Source: Bacteroidota bacterium
GTDB lineage: Bacteria; Bacteroidota; Bacteroidia; Bacteroidales; UBA1556
Direction: 5' to 3'
NCBI GenBank assembly: GCA_003648395.1
Contig: QMPB01000014.1
Span: 1 to 20,043, forward strand
Length of the DNA: 20,043 bases
The notes under the pieces are model-generated. The model was given only the letters and a program-made list of their open reading frames with translations, was not told where the DNA came from and ran no database searches. Below are positions 1 through 8,630 of this stretch, piece after piece (positions within the stretch are counted from its first letter, which is position 1; every line of letters starts with the position of its first letter). Both the position numbers and the translations under genes were made by a program.

Positions 1-2
1 AG

Positions 3-482
3 TTGATGCACCTAAGTCATATTCCTTACGAAAAGTATAGTGAGTTTATAAATCATCATTTCCAATCTAATAAAAGACAAATAGATAAGGAAGCCGTAGA
101 TTTTATATTAGATGAAACAAGAACACATACTTATTATGTTCAATTTTTGTGCAATAGAGCATTTGCTAGCAAAAAGAAGAAAATAAACCTGAACGATATA
201 AAGCTTCTTTATTTGGAAATACTGCAAGAAAACGAAGCCTATTACAGCACTTATAAAGATATGCTTAGCACCCAACAATGGAAACTGCTAATAGCTTTGG
301 CCAAAGAAGGTGGTTTTGCCCGTGTTACCTCTGGCGATTTTATCCGCAATTACAACCTAAGCAACGCAAGCACCATCCGCCGCAGCGTAAAGTCGCTATT
401 ACAAAAACAAATGATATTCAAAAAAGACACCACCTATTATGTCTACGATGTATTCTTTGCACGTTGGCTTACTAGATTATAA
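3..482 (+). CDS. AAA-type ATPase, C-terminal fragment (cut by window edge)
   Basis: This is the last 159 codons of a gene that starts upstream of the window; the frame is open to the left edge. The visible part resembles the C-terminal lid and winged-helix region of the archaeal-type AAA ATPases that are common in Bacteroidota. About residues 1-75 are helical (lid-like). Residues 84-159 look like a winged helix: an LSTQQWKLLIALAKEG segment, a helix-turn-helix around SNASTIRRSVKSLL, and the ending YYVYDVFFARWL. The Walker A and B motifs would lie upstream and cannot be seen, so the ATPase call rests on this C-terminal signature alone. The biological role of this family is poorly defined. No clear terminator follows, and the gap to the next gene is 192 bp. 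Confidence 0.6.
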   Translation: MMHLSHIPYEKYSEFINHHFQSNKRQIDKEAVDFILDETRTHTYYVQFLCNRAFASKKKKINLNDIKLLYLEILQENEAYYSTYKDMLSTQQWKLLIALAKEGGFARVTSGDFIRNYNLSNASTIRRSVKSLLQKQMIFKKDTTYYVYDVFFARWLTRL

Positions 483-623
483 TGTTTTTTGTTTGAATAT
501 AGGGTTGCTTAATATTTGAACAATAATCTTATTTATAAAAAAAACAGATCAAATTGAATTACATATAGACTTGTTTGAAATAGTAAAATATAAAATAATC
601 AGTCAAATGATACAAATTAGTAG

Positions 624-631
624 TATTTTTG
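624..631 (+). promoter_or_regulatory. Putative -7 box for fba
   Basis: TATTTTTG matches the Bacteroidota -7 consensus TAnnTTTG, about 43 bp before the aldolase start codon. No convincing TTTG -33 element is seen at the usual distance, so this is a half-supported promoter. Confidence 0.4.
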
Positions 632-674
632 CTTAATAAAATTTATAAATAACCAATTATAAGTATATACTATT

Positions 675-1757
675 ATGTCAGAAAAAATATTTGATAAAAT
701 TGCCCCAGGATTTGTTTATGGAAAAGATCTACAAGAGCTATTTCGTATTGCAAAAGAGAATAAATTTGCTATTCCAGCAGTAAATGTTGTAGGAACAGAA
801 TCTGTAAATGCAGCATTAGAAGTTGCCGCAAAAGTAAATAGTCCTATTATTATTCAATTTTCGAATGGTGGTGCTCAATTCTACGCAGGAAAAGGTTTAT
901 CCAACGAAGATGAACAATCAGGAATTGCAGGAGCTATTTCTGGAGCTATGCACGTGCACCAAATGGCAGAATTATATGGCGTAGCAGTTATTATTCATAC
1001 TGACCACGCTGCCAAGAAACTACTTCCTTGGATTGATGGTTTGATTGAAGCTGGTGAAGATTTTTATGAAGCTTATGGCAAGCCACTATTTAGCTCACAT
1101 ATGCTTGACCTTTCTGAAGAACCTTTGGAAGAAAACATCGCAATAAGTAAATCATACCTGGAACGTATGAGTAAAATTGGAATGCTTGTAGAGATTGAGC
1201 TTGGTGTTACTGGCGGTGAAGAAGATGGCGTTGACAATACAAGTATAGACAACTCATTATTATATACTCAACCTGAGGATGTAGCTTATGCTTATGAACA
1301 ATTATTAGAAGTAAGTGATTTATTTACTATTGCGGCTTCTTTCGGAAATGTACATGGTGTTTATAAACCAGGTAATGTTTCTTTAACTCCAAAAATTCTT
1401 GATAACTCACAGAAATATATTAAAGAAAAATTTAATACAGAAAGCGATAAGCCAGTAAACTTTGTTTTCCATGGTGGTTCGGGATCTGAGCCAAAGGATA
1501 TTGAAGAAGCAATTAGCTATGGTGTTATAAAAATGAATATTGACACTGACACTCAGTGGGCTACATGGAATGGTGTTAGAGAGTATGAAGCTAAAAACCA
1601 CGGCTATTTACAAGGTCAAATTGGAAATCCTAAAGGTGATGATATACCTAATAAAAAGTTTTATGACCCAAGAAAATGGTTGCGTGAAGGTCAAGTATCG
1701 ATGATTAGCAGATTGGAGTTGGCTTATACTGAGCTTAACTCTATCGACAGAAACTAA
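675..1757 (+). CDS. fbaA: Class II fructose-bisphosphate aldolase
   Basis: The product catalyses reversible cleavage of fructose 1,6-bisphosphate to glyceraldehyde 3-phosphate and dihydroxyacetone phosphate in cytosolic glycolysis and gluconeogenesis. It is 360 residues, close to the 359 of E. coli FbaA (class IIA). Visible signatures are HTDHAAKKLLPW (Asp110 as the likely catalytic acid, His111 as a zinc ligand), SHMLDLSEE around 141-149, ELGVTGGEEDGVDN at 175-188 (Glu175), NVHGVY with His227, FHGGSGS with His266, and the phosphate-binding MNIDTDTQWA. All expected metal ligands are present. The ATG at 675 aligns with the family N-terminus. The gene appears monocistronic, with a -7 box upstream and a hairpin terminator about 150 bp downstream. 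Identification is secure at family level; the symbol follows E. coli usage. Confidence 0.97.
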   Translation: MSEKIFDKIAPGFVYGKDLQELFRIAKENKFAIPAVNVVGTESVNAALEVAAKVNSPIIIQFSNGGAQFYAGKGLSNEDEQSGIAGAISGAMHVHQMAELYGVAVIIHTDHAAKKLLPWIDGLIEAGEDFYEAYGKPLFSSHMLDLSEEPLEENIAISKSYLERMSKIGMLVEIELGVTGGEEDGVDNTSIDNSLLYTQPEDVAYAYEQLLEVSDLFTIAASFGNVHGVYKPGNVSLTPKILDNSQKYIKEKFNTESDKPVNFVFHGGSGSEPKDIEEAISYGVIKMNIDTDTQWATWNGVREYEAKNHGYLQGQIGNPKGDDIPNKKFYDPRKWLREGQVSMISRLELAYTELNSIDRN

Positions 1758-1775
1758 ATCTTTGATATAAATTGA

Positions 1776-1865
1776 AATCTGTGATCTGTAGTTTCGTAAT
1801 CTGTAATCTGTAAAATTAATATTGACTGTTAATTACAGAATACTGATTACCATTTACTGTTCACT
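1776..1865. repeat. Degenerate 7-bp repeats (AATCTGT / TTACTGT type)
   Basis: Just after fba, AATCTGT occurs at 1776-1782, 1798-1804 and 1805-1811, and GATCTGT at 1783-1789. These are followed at about 1834-1865 by the related words GACTGTT, ATACTGATTAC and TTTACTGTTCACT. The pattern resembles the heptad-like ACTGATT/ACTGTTC intergenic repeats seen in other Bacteroidota. Function is unknown. It lies inside the probable fba 3' untranslated region, before the terminator. Confidence 0.5.
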
Positions 1866-1907
1866 ATTTTAAAATAGACATTACGATATAAAGACAAATA
1901 ACGAAAG

Positions 1908-1938
1908 CGTCCTAATAAAAACTTAGGACGTTTTTTTT
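1908..1938 (+). terminator. Rho-independent terminator after fba
   Basis: A perfect 8-bp stem (CGTCCTAA at 1908-1915, TTAGGACG at 1923-1930) with a 7-nt loop is followed by eight T residues on the + strand. It most likely ends the fba transcript and insulates the next gene, whose promoter lies about 40 bp further on. Confidence 0.8.
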
Positions 1939-1952
1939 ATCAAATATTCTTA

Positions 1953-1981
1953 TTTAGAATGATTATAAATTACTATCTTTG
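1953..1981 (+). promoter_or_regulatory. Putative promoter of the hemerythrin/LuxR unit
   Basis: TATCTTTG at 1974-1981 is an exact match to TAnnTTTG. TTTA at 1953-1956 lies 17 bp upstream as a near-match to the TTTG -33 element. The box ends 26 bp before the ATG at 2008 and follows directly on the fba terminator. Confidence 0.6.
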
Positions 1982-2007
1982 CGTTTTATAATAAATAATT
2001 AGAAAGA

Positions 2008-2739
2008 ATGAATATAACAGCAAATATAAAGATGGCCGATATAATTATACAAAATCATCATTTATTATCGGTAATAAATAGATTTGGGATACAACTAGGT
2101 TTTGGCGAAAAGTCTGTAGATAGTGTTTGTAAAATATATAATATTAATACCGATTTCTTTCTTGATATAATAAACTCTTTCAACGATCCTGATTTCTTCC
2201 CTAAACAGAAATTAAAAACATATCCTCTGAATTTAATAGTTGATTACTTATACAAAACTCACGATTATTATCTAAACGTAAAAATTCCAGAAATAAACTC
2301 TCTAATTAACGAATTAGTAGAGTCAAGTAGTGGTGAAACTGCAAATGCGATAAAACTTATCCATAAATTTTATAATGAATACACCACTCAATTGCATCAG
2401 CATATTGCCTTTGAGGAGAAAACGGTATATCCTTATATTCTTAAACTTGAGGAGTTATATAATGAAGGCGATGAAGAACAGAAGAAATTATTTGTAAGTA
2501 ATAATAAATTTATAATAAAGGACTACGCAATACAACACGACAATATTGAAGAAAAAATTTACGACATTAAGAACCTTTTAATAAAGTATATTTCGCCAGA
2601 AGATAACTTCATACTATGCTTTAAAATACTTGGTCAATTGGCACATTTAGAAGATGATATTAAAGATCATTCTGAGATGGAGAATAAAATAATTGTGCCT
2701 AAGGTAAGTATTATGGAAAACAGCCTGCAAAATATATAG
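2008..2739 (+). CDS. RIC/YtfE-like di-iron hemerythrin-domain protein
   Basis: This 243-residue cytosolic protein has the two-part layout of the RIC (YtfE/ScdA) family, whose members repair or deliver iron at damaged Fe-S clusters. Residues 1-60 look like the ScdA_N/DUF542 scaffold (NRFGIQLGFGEKSVDSVC), but the CC pair of classical members is replaced by Leu-Gly. Residues 75-235 form a four-helix hemerythrin-like domain with all likely iron ligands: His85 (KTHDYY), His132 and Glu136 (HIAFEEKTVYP), His177 (QHDN), and His221 with Glu225 (HSEMENKIIVP). The next gene, a LuxR-type regulator, starts 2 bp after the stop, so the two are surely co-transcribed. A role in sensing or repair under oxygen or nitric oxide stress is inferred. 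The protein could be a sensor for its partner rather than a repair enzyme. Confidence 0.8.
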   Translation: MNITANIKMADIIIQNHHLLSVINRFGIQLGFGEKSVDSVCKIYNINTDFFLDIINSFNDPDFFPKQKLKTYPLNLIVDYLYKTHDYYLNVKIPEINSLINELVESSSGETANAIKLIHKFYNEYTTQLHQHIAFEEKTVYPYILKLEELYNEGDEEQKKLFVSNNKFIIKDYAIQHDNIEEKIYDIKNLLIKYISPEDNFILCFKILGQLAHLEDDIKDHSEMENKIIVPKVSIMENSLQNI

Positions 2740-2741
2740 AT

Positions 2742-3344
2742 ATGGAAAATATAACAATAGGTATATTGACTGAATCTTATGTAATAAGCAGAGGTATTCA
2801 GTTTATTATTTCAAAAAATAATGGATTAAGTAGTCATATTATTCCAAACTCGGAGCTATGTATTAAAAATAATATTGTTGAAAATAATATAAACCTATTA
2901 ATCGTAAGTGATAATGTATTTGAGGAACCTAAGCTATTAAAATTATATAAAACAGATAGAAATCTTAATTTCGGGTTAATAAGAACTAAACAAGTAAGTT
3001 TAAATTCTATGTTTGAATTTAAGATTGATTTTGACTTATTTGATACTGAAAGTATTATTAAATCTAAACTAGACAAATACTTAGAATCGGCATTAAACTC
3101 AAACAAGCTTTCGTTGGAAGACAGTGAATTAAGCAAGCGAGAGATTGAAATATTAAGATTGGTTGCGCTGGGAAAAACTAATCAAGCCATTGCTGAAACA
3201 TTATTTATAAGTAAGCATACAGTGGTTACTCATCGAAAAAAAATAACAGCAAAACTTGGCATAAAAACCATATCTGGACTTACAGTTTACGCTTTACTTA
3301 ATAGCATTATTGAAACATATGAGATTGACGAGCTAAATAAATAA
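2742..3344 (+). CDS. Orphan LuxR/NarL-type regulator with degenerate receiver
   Basis: A 200-residue transcription regulator. Residues about 128-188 are a clear GerE/LuxR helix-turn-helix (LSKREIEILRLVALGKTNQA, then ETLFISKHTVVTHRKKITAKL), the DNA-binding part of NarL-type response regulators. Residues 1-115 look like a receiver remnant, but the acidic pocket and phosphoacceptor are not recognisable. The strand that should end in the conserved Asp reads NLLIVSDN, which places Ser56 at that position. Phosphorylation control is therefore unlikely. No histidine kinase is adjacent; its only partner is the hemerythrin protein 2 bp upstream. It is inferred to convert the state of that partner, or another signal, into transcription control. 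A 13-bp hairpin follows the stop codon directly. Confidence 0.82.
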   Translation: MENITIGILTESYVISRGIQFIISKNNGLSSHIIPNSELCIKNNIVENNINLLIVSDNVFEEPKLLKLYKTDRNLNFGLIRTKQVSLNSMFEFKIDFDLFDTESIIKSKLDKYLESALNSNKLSLEDSELSKREIEILRLVALGKTNQAIAETLFISKHTVVTHRKKITAKLGIKTISGLTVYALLNSIIETYEIDELNK

Positions 3345-3345
3345 A

Positions 3346-3380
3346 AAAAGGTTGTAAAAGTTAAACCTTTACAACCTTTT
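3346..3380. terminator. Bidirectional terminator between convergent genes
   Basis: A perfect 13-bp stem (AAAAGGTTGTAAA at 3346-3358, TTTACAACCTTTT at 3368-3380) has a 9-nt loop. It lies between the LuxR-type gene (+) and the small secreted-protein gene (-), which both run toward it. The A-rich and T-rich flanks allow it to work on either strand. Confidence 0.8.
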
Positions 3381-3398
3381 CAATAAAAAATAATTTTC

Positions 3399-4004
3399 CT
3401 ATTTATATGCAAGTGTAGACCACATCATATCAATAAGAGATTTCCCACTTTTACTCATATTTTCTACAGAAACAATTGTAAGAATCAATATACCTTCATC
3501 ATTATCTCCAATTGTTGCCACTTCATAAATATTAGACTCACTCCTATTTGTCAGAATACTTTTATCAATTTCAAGTACTTGACCTGATTTTATGGTTCGG
3601 GCATAATCTTTACGAGTTACTGAATAACCATCTTCAATACTCTCTTTTGTAACTTCCCTCATCATCATATTGTTAAGGATAGTAGGGTTCATTGTTGAGT
3701 ATTTCTGAATTAAAAACCCAGAACCATCAGGAGTCATAACCATAACTTGTTCGATTCCTTCATCAATCTCCATTTTTGTAATTTTATAATCTTTAGGATA
3801 TTTAAAGCTAAAAAACTCATCTTTATAAATCAATGTATCTTTGGGAATAACTTTAAAATTCACTATTTTACCATCAATAGTTAAAGAGTAAGCATTATCT
3901 AGAGAAATTTCATAGGTATTACCGTCTAGTTCAAGAACATAATCATTTTGAGCAAAAAGATTAAGGCTTAGCATTGTCATTAATAGAATAGCAATTGTTT
4001 TCAT
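3399..4004 (-). CDS. Secreted protein of unknown function
   Basis: I do not recognise this 201-residue protein. It opens with a typical signal peptide (MKTIAILLMTMLSLNLFAQ), with cleavage likely after Ala18. No lipobox, membrane helix or sorting domain is seen, so the mature protein is probably periplasmic. The mature part begins with short beta-like stretches (YVLELDGNTYEISLDNAYSL). It then has a region around DEFFSFKYPKDYKIT resembling the start of PsbP/DUF1795-like folds, which often open with F-S-I-x-Y-P. That similarity is weak and no function is claimed. The gene appears monocistronic: it has its own putative promoter about 230 bp upstream and shares the downstream hairpin with the convergent regulator gene. 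Confidence 0.75.
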   Translation of the reverse strand: MKTIAILLMTMLSLNLFAQNDYVLELDGNTYEISLDNAYSLTIDGKIVNFKVIPKDTLIYKDEFFSFKYPKDYKITKMEIDEGIEQVMVMTPDGSGFLIQKYSTMNPTILNNMMMREVTKESIEDGYSVTRKDYARTIKSGQVLEIDKSILTNRSESNIYEVATIGDNDEGILILTIVSVENMSKSGKSLIDMMWSTLAYK

Positions 4005-4231
4005 AAGCGTTGTTTTAAGTTAATAGTTGTTTTAAACTTTAGGTATTTAGCCTAAATTAATACTCTGATTCATTATAAATCATCATACTACTAGTTTTAG
4101 TTTTACTTATTATAGAATAACAATCTATGACCATAGCTTTCACAATGGTAATAAATTTTAAATATTTGTATATTTTTATATTGTTTGAGCTAATAAAAAT
4201 ACATTTGTTTTAGTTCCAATAAATTGGAAGA

Positions 4232-4239
4232 CAAATATA
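4232..4239 (-). promoter_or_regulatory. Putative -7 box for the small secreted-protein gene
   Basis: On the minus strand this reads TATATTTG, an exact TAnnTTTG match. A weak -33-like ATTG lies about 22 bp upstream (4262-4265 on the + strand). It would give a leader of roughly 220 nt before the start codon at 4004. Confidence 0.35.
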
Positions 4240-4434
4240 CGTATAATATTTTTAACTTTTACAATAAATGTTAAAATATACTAAATATGGGTTGTTAATG
4301 CAGAAAGAAGGTAAGCACAACTACAACATTAGCTTATTGATTTAACATAAAACTATTTGAGAAATATATATTTCGATTACTCAGGTCTTGACAAGGATAG
4401 TCAATCATAAAGCAGTATTTTATTTACTTATTAT

Positions 4435-4475
4435 ATACTTTTAAAAAGGCATTAGTAAAGCCTTTTTAAAAGTAT
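4435..4475. terminator. Long hairpin terminator after the T9SS protein gene
   Basis: A perfect 16-bp stem (4435-4450 pairs with 4460-4475) with a 9-nt loop lies 19 bp past the stop codon of the large minus-strand gene. The T-run needed for termination lies inside the 3' arm. This is a strong, symmetric hairpin. Confidence 0.75.
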
Positions 4476-4493
4476 AAGAATATTATTCTACAA

Positions 4494-7400
4494 CTACTTT
4501 TTAACCAATTTATAAGTATTAACAGTATTATCAGTAGTTATTCTTATTAAATATATTGATGCTGGCAAATTAGATAAATATATTTCTGCACTTCCTCCAT
4601 CTATATTATCTTTAAACAAAATAACTCTTGAATTCAAATCAAGTAACTCTATCCTACTTCCTGCAGAAACATTATTTATATAAACTATGCCATTTGTTGG
4701 GTTTGGATATATTTCTATCCTTTCTGATAACTCTGTACTTACTGATCTAATTTGAGAGAATGTGTATTTCCCATCAAAATCTACCTGTTTTAGTTTATAA
4801 TAACTTATCCCTTGAAGAGCTTCAATGTCAGAATAATTATAACTACGAATAGTATTTGTAGTTCCACTTCCATCAACAACACCAATCTTTGTCCATTGCT
4901 CAGTATTTGCAGAGCGATATATCTCAAAATAATCATTATTTGTTTCCGAGGCTGTCTCCCATTTCAGAATCACATTCTTATTTTCGAGCTGTGCATCAAA
5001 ACTCATTAGCTCAATTGGTAGAGGGGAGCTTGTTGCATCAATTGTTCCTAGAGCATAATAACCATCACCATTAGGCAAAGCCTGACCTGTAAATAGTATT
5101 TGCGATGTAGTTTTTGAACTTGCCGAATTTACAATACTCCAATCCCCAGATGTTCCACTACGGTATAAAAGTTTATAATTAGAAGTAGTTCCTGCAGGTG
5201 TACTTGAACTATTCATTTCTGCTTCATCAAAATCAAAAGTAAGATCTACTGTCATTGCTCCTCCTGCATCAGTAAGGTCAAAATACCAATCTCTACCCCA
5301 GCGCTCATCAATTGAAACCGCTGTTAAGCCAGCATCTTCAGCAGAAGTATATAACTGAGGGGTAATATGATTATGACCTATCATTAAATAATCGCCATTG
5401 CCAAAGTTCGTAGATTGTTTAATCCATAAACCTCCACTACCATGAGCTTCATCGTGAAAACCATCTGATTCTGATCCTATACCTATCACCTCAAAATCAT
5501 AATCCCCTTTACCACTATCATCACCTGCATACTTATCGTTTGCATCCATCGTAATATTATACTTAGCCGACAAATAGTTACTTATAATATTTTTTTGAGC
5601 AGTATTAAGAATACTATTATAAATTACAACTTCTGCAAAATCACCTTCAAAATCTTGATCTGCTGCATAACTCCCATCTACAGCATCTTGCTCTGCACCA
5701 ATTACCAAACAGCCACCCGATGTAATATCATTTGCATTAGATAATGTATTAGAATATTTCTGCTGGCCATTTAATGAAATAACAACATTATCATCAGAAT
5801 TTCTCCATGAAGTAGAGACAATATTCCAAGAGTTAGCAGCAGCATTAACACCCGAACTAACATTTACAGAAGTTCTAAATACAGATATGTTGCTACTATT
5901 AAAAACTAGATACTCATTATTTCCACTAGCTACAGCATACGAAATAGTAGCATCATTACTAGCAGCTGTTCTATAGTTAACAAAAAATGTTGTTATCTCT
6001 TTTGTCGGAAAATCACTAAAATTATTCTTTATTAGTCGGCTATTATCATCACTATACCTAGCAACAGGAAATCCATTAACTATATCATTGTAGTAATAAG
6101 GTTTAACAGTTGGCTCCGATTGACTCAAATTATTAGAGTTTCCACTTTGATCAGCCCAAGAGCTAATCTTATCACCATTAGAGCTTCCAGGAATATCTTC
6201 GGCTTTTACCCATAGTTTCAAATTTAGGCTTTTGCCAATACCTCCAGGGCCTACATAACCAAATATATCATCATTTAGAATTGTATATGTATGTGAAGTA
6301 CTAGCACCTAAACTAGCATTTGTAGGCCCGCTAATAGTAACAATAGCAGTCTCTGAATTTTCAGTAGTATTATCATCATTTATAGTTAATACAATATTTT
6401 TAGTAGTACTACCTGCACTAATAGTAATTGGAGAGCTTGTTAAAATACTATAATCATCAACATAGGTGGCTGTTCCTGAATGGCTAAAACTAACAGATAC
6501 ATCCTTACCTGAAACAGTTGATAAACTTAGCTGCAAATTCTTTGTTCCAACAGATTCATTACCTGAAGAAGCCGTTGATGTAAATTGAATACTTGGAGTA
6601 GCATCATTATCATTTATGGTATAAGTATGCTCTATAGGGTTAGTCGAACTTAAATTACAATTCGATGAAGAATTAGATAGTTTAACTATAATGGTTTCAT
6701 TATCTTCATCAATAATATCATTATTAACTGAAATAGAGAATGTTGTAGATGTATTACCTGATGTAATAGTAGCTGTTCCACTTGCTAAAGTATAATCTTC
6801 TCCACCACCGGCTGCTGTTCCACCAATTACAGAATAATCTACAGTAGTAGGATCACTATTATCGATAGTATTGATTTCTATAGTAATACTAGCACTTGTT
6901 GTTGCTTCAGTTCCATTACTCGATGCTGAAGAAAAGTATATTTTTCTGGTATTATCGTTATCATTAATTGTATAATTATGAGTTTGGCTTGCAGCAGTGC
7001 CCAAATTAATACCACTCGAAGGGCTTGATAAATTAATAGTGAAATCCTCGTCAGATTCTTGGTCTGAATCATTATTGATACTAATTGAGAGATTATTTGA
7101 TTTATAACCTGCAGCGATAGTTAGCGTACTACCTGCCGCAGCAGTATAATCAGATCCTGCAACAGCAGTACCATTTGATGTAGAATAATTAACAGAGGCA
7201 GCTGAGGCAGCAGTATAATTCAATAAAATTTCAATACTTGCATTTGAAGACTCAATCCCCGAAGAAGTTGTCTCTTTAAATTGAATTATTGGTTCAATTG
7301 CAGCGATGCTAATATAATCTCCATCTGCGATATCTATACCGCTCGCTATATAATCATCTCCTGAAACTGTCATTTCATAAATAACTGCTCCTGAAGAGAA

Positions 7401-8531
7401 ATCACCATCACTATCAACCATCAAACCATACTTAGTATATCCTGCAGGTAAAGCTGCAAGGTCATCATTATTTAATGTAATATCAATTGTTCCTACATCA
7501 CCAGTTTCGTCAATTCGCCACTCTCTTTCTATTCTTTGTGTATTATCTTCAGCTTTCTCTGTAGTTGTCCAAGCTGTAGCATTAGCATCATCATGGCCAA
7601 AAAGAAGATATTCACCATCTGTAGCCATTGCTGAGGCATTACCAATGGTAATCATATCAGCAGATTGAGCACTAGCATGAATATTTGACCCATCATATCG
7701 TCCAATACCTGCCAACTCATGAGGGTGAGTAGATTGATAAGCAAATAGATCATTTGAAATTGTTAAATTATATTTTGCTGCAATATAATTTGATACTATT
7801 ATTCGTTGAGCAGTATTTAACTCAATATTATATACAATAACCTCCAAAACATCACCATTATGGGTTTGTCCGGAGTTATACCCTCCATCTTCAGAATCTT
7901 GCTCCGAACCAAGAGCTAATGCTCCTCCACTACCAATATTACTTCCATTAGCAATTGTAGAAGTATATGAGTTAAAAAAATCATTATCCTTACAAACTAT
8001 TACATCGCCTCCTGAGCTTTTCCAACTAACATCAATAATATGCCAAGCATTATTGGAAAAATTAAAACTTGAATTAGCAGTAGAACCACCCCTATAAGTA
8101 GTTAATGTATTTGTATTATACAAAAGAAATTCATTATCACTAGAGCCTTTTGCATAAGAAAAAAGACCATCATTACTCTCTGAATTACTTTTGCTAACAA
8201 TAAGAACAGTAATTGCAGAAGTGGGAAAGTCTGAGAAACTAGTTTTAACGAGTCTATTTATGGACTTATTAAACCTTACTACTCCATACCCATTTTGCTG
8301 ACCGCTAACATAATCGGGCTTAAATAAATCATCTGTCTGAGTTAAATCATTTCCATTGCCAGATTTATCAGCCCATGTTGCTATTTTGTCACCACTAGAA
8401 AGAGTGCTCAAATCATGAGATCTAAGCCACAATATATTGCTAGTACTTGAACCTACTCCTGCAGGGCCAGTTTGACTATAAATACTTAAGGAAAATAAGA
8501 AAAATACTGTAAAAATAAATACTGCTTTCAT
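4494..8531 (-). CDS. Large modular T9SS-secreted surface protein with Calx-beta repeats
   Basis: The frame is open for 1,362 codons from an ATG at 8582, but the start at 8531 is preferred. It begins directly with a signal peptide (MKAVFIFTVFFLFSLSIYSQ), and the -7 box at 8598-8605 would leave almost no leader for the earlier ATG. Modules, numbered from the longer form: LamG-like domain 50-275; companion beta domain 276-430 (hemolysin/DUF8202-like); three Calx-beta repeats at about 433-543, 546-660 and 664-772, each ending in NDND or NDD; a second LamG-like domain 786-1010 and companion domain 1015-1180; an Fn3-like segment 1188-1283; and a type A T9SS sorting domain 1286-1362 (YPNPTNG, ending YKLVKK). 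Signal peptide plus sorting domain predict Sec export, then T9SS secretion and surface attachment or release. Calx-beta repeats usually bind calcium; a role in adhesion or glycan binding is inferred. Confidence 0.85.
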   Translation of the reverse strand: MKAVFIFTVFFLFSLSIYSQTGPAGVGSSTSNILWLRSHDLSTLSSGDKIATWADKSGNGNDLTQTDDLFKPDYVSGQQNGYGVVRFNKSINRLVKTSFSDFPTSAITVLIVSKSNSESNDGLFSYAKGSSDNEFLLYNTNTLTTYRGGSTANSSFNFSNNAWHIIDVSWKSSGGDVIVCKDNDFFNSYTSTIANGSNIGSGGALALGSEQDSEDGGYNSGQTHNGDVLEVIVYNIELNTAQRIIVSNYIAAKYNLTISNDLFAYQSTHPHELAGIGRYDGSNIHASAQSADMITIGNASAMATDGEYLLFGHDDANATAWTTTEKAEDNTQRIEREWRIDETGDVGTIDITLNNDDLAALPAGYTKYGLMVDSDGDFSSGAVIYEMTVSGDDYIASGIDIADGDYISIAAIEPIIQFKETTSSGIESSNASIEILLNYTAASAASVNYSTSNGTAVAGSDYTAAAGSTLTIAAGYKSNNLSISINNDSDQESDEDFTINLSSPSSGINLGTAASQTHNYTINDNDNTRKIYFSSASSNGTEATTSASITIEINTIDNSDPTTVDYSVIGGTAAGGGEDYTLASGTATITSGNTSTTFSISVNNDIIDEDNETIIVKLSNSSSNCNLSSTNPIEHTYTINDNDATPSIQFTSTASSGNESVGTKNLQLSLSTVSGKDVSVSFSHSGTATYVDDYSILTSSPITISAGSTTKNIVLTINDDNTTENSETAIVTISGPTNASLGASTSHTYTILNDDIFGYVGPGGIGKSLNLKLWVKAEDIPGSSNGDKISSWADQSGNSNNLSQSEPTVKPYYYNDIVNGFPVARYSDDNSRLIKNNFSDFPTKEITTFFVNYRTAASNDATISYAVASGNNEYLVFNSSNISVFRTSVNVSSGVNAAANSWNIVSTSWRNSDDNVVISLNGQQKYSNTLSNANDITSGGCLVIGAEQDAVDGSYAADQDFEGDFAEVVIYNSILNTAQKNIISNYLSAKYNITMDANDKYAGDDSGKGDYDFEVIGIGSESDGFHDEAHGSGGLWIKQSTNFGNGDYLMIGHNHITPQLYTSAEDAGLTAVSIDERWGRDWYFDLTDAGGAMTVDLTFDFDEAEMNSSSTPAGTTSNYKLLYRSGTSGDWSIVNSASSKTTSQILFTGQALPNGDGYYALGTIDATSSPLPIELMSFDAQLENKNVILKWETASETNNDYFEIYRSANTEQWTKIGVVDGSGTTNTIRSYNYSDIEALQGISYYKLKQVDFDGKYTFSQIRSVSTELSERIEIYPNPTNGIVYINNVSAGSRIELLDLNSRVILFKDNIDGGSAEIYLSNLPASIYLIRITTDNTVNTYKLVKK

Positions 8532-8597
8532 ATACTGTATATTAGCCAATTTGAAGTGCATATGCATAGTGCTATACAGCAAATTGTAATTTTACTA

Positions 8598-8630
8598 CAA
8601 AGATACATTATTAAACAAACCTCAAACAAA
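8598..8630 (-). promoter_or_regulatory. Putative promoter of the T9SS protein gene
   Basis: On the minus strand TATCTTTG (8598-8605) matches TAnnTTTG. TTTG elements lie 17 bp (8623-8626) and 21 bp (8627-8630) upstream. Transcription would start near 8590, which supports translation from the ATG at 8531 rather than 8582. Confidence 0.6.

Larger units (their letters stand above)
4005..4493. other. Intergenic stretch (489 bp) without a recognisable gene
   Basis: This gap separates two minus-strand genes. It contains a terminator hairpin at 4435-4475 and a putative promoter at 4232-4239. The rest is very AT-rich, with no convincing reading frame, tRNA or structured RNA. Confidence 0.6.

Noticed and set aside
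1407..1601. 64-codon frame antisense to fba
   Set aside because: It lies wholly inside the conserved aldolase gene on the opposite strand and resembles nothing.
2834..3136. 100-codon frame antisense to the LuxR-type gene
   Set aside because: It overlaps a clear regulator gene and its composition is the expected reverse complement of an AT-rich coding region.
8532..8582. Earlier ATG for the large T9SS protein
   Set aside because: It would put 17 residues before the signal peptide and lies almost at the predicted transcription start, so the ATG at 8531 fits better.
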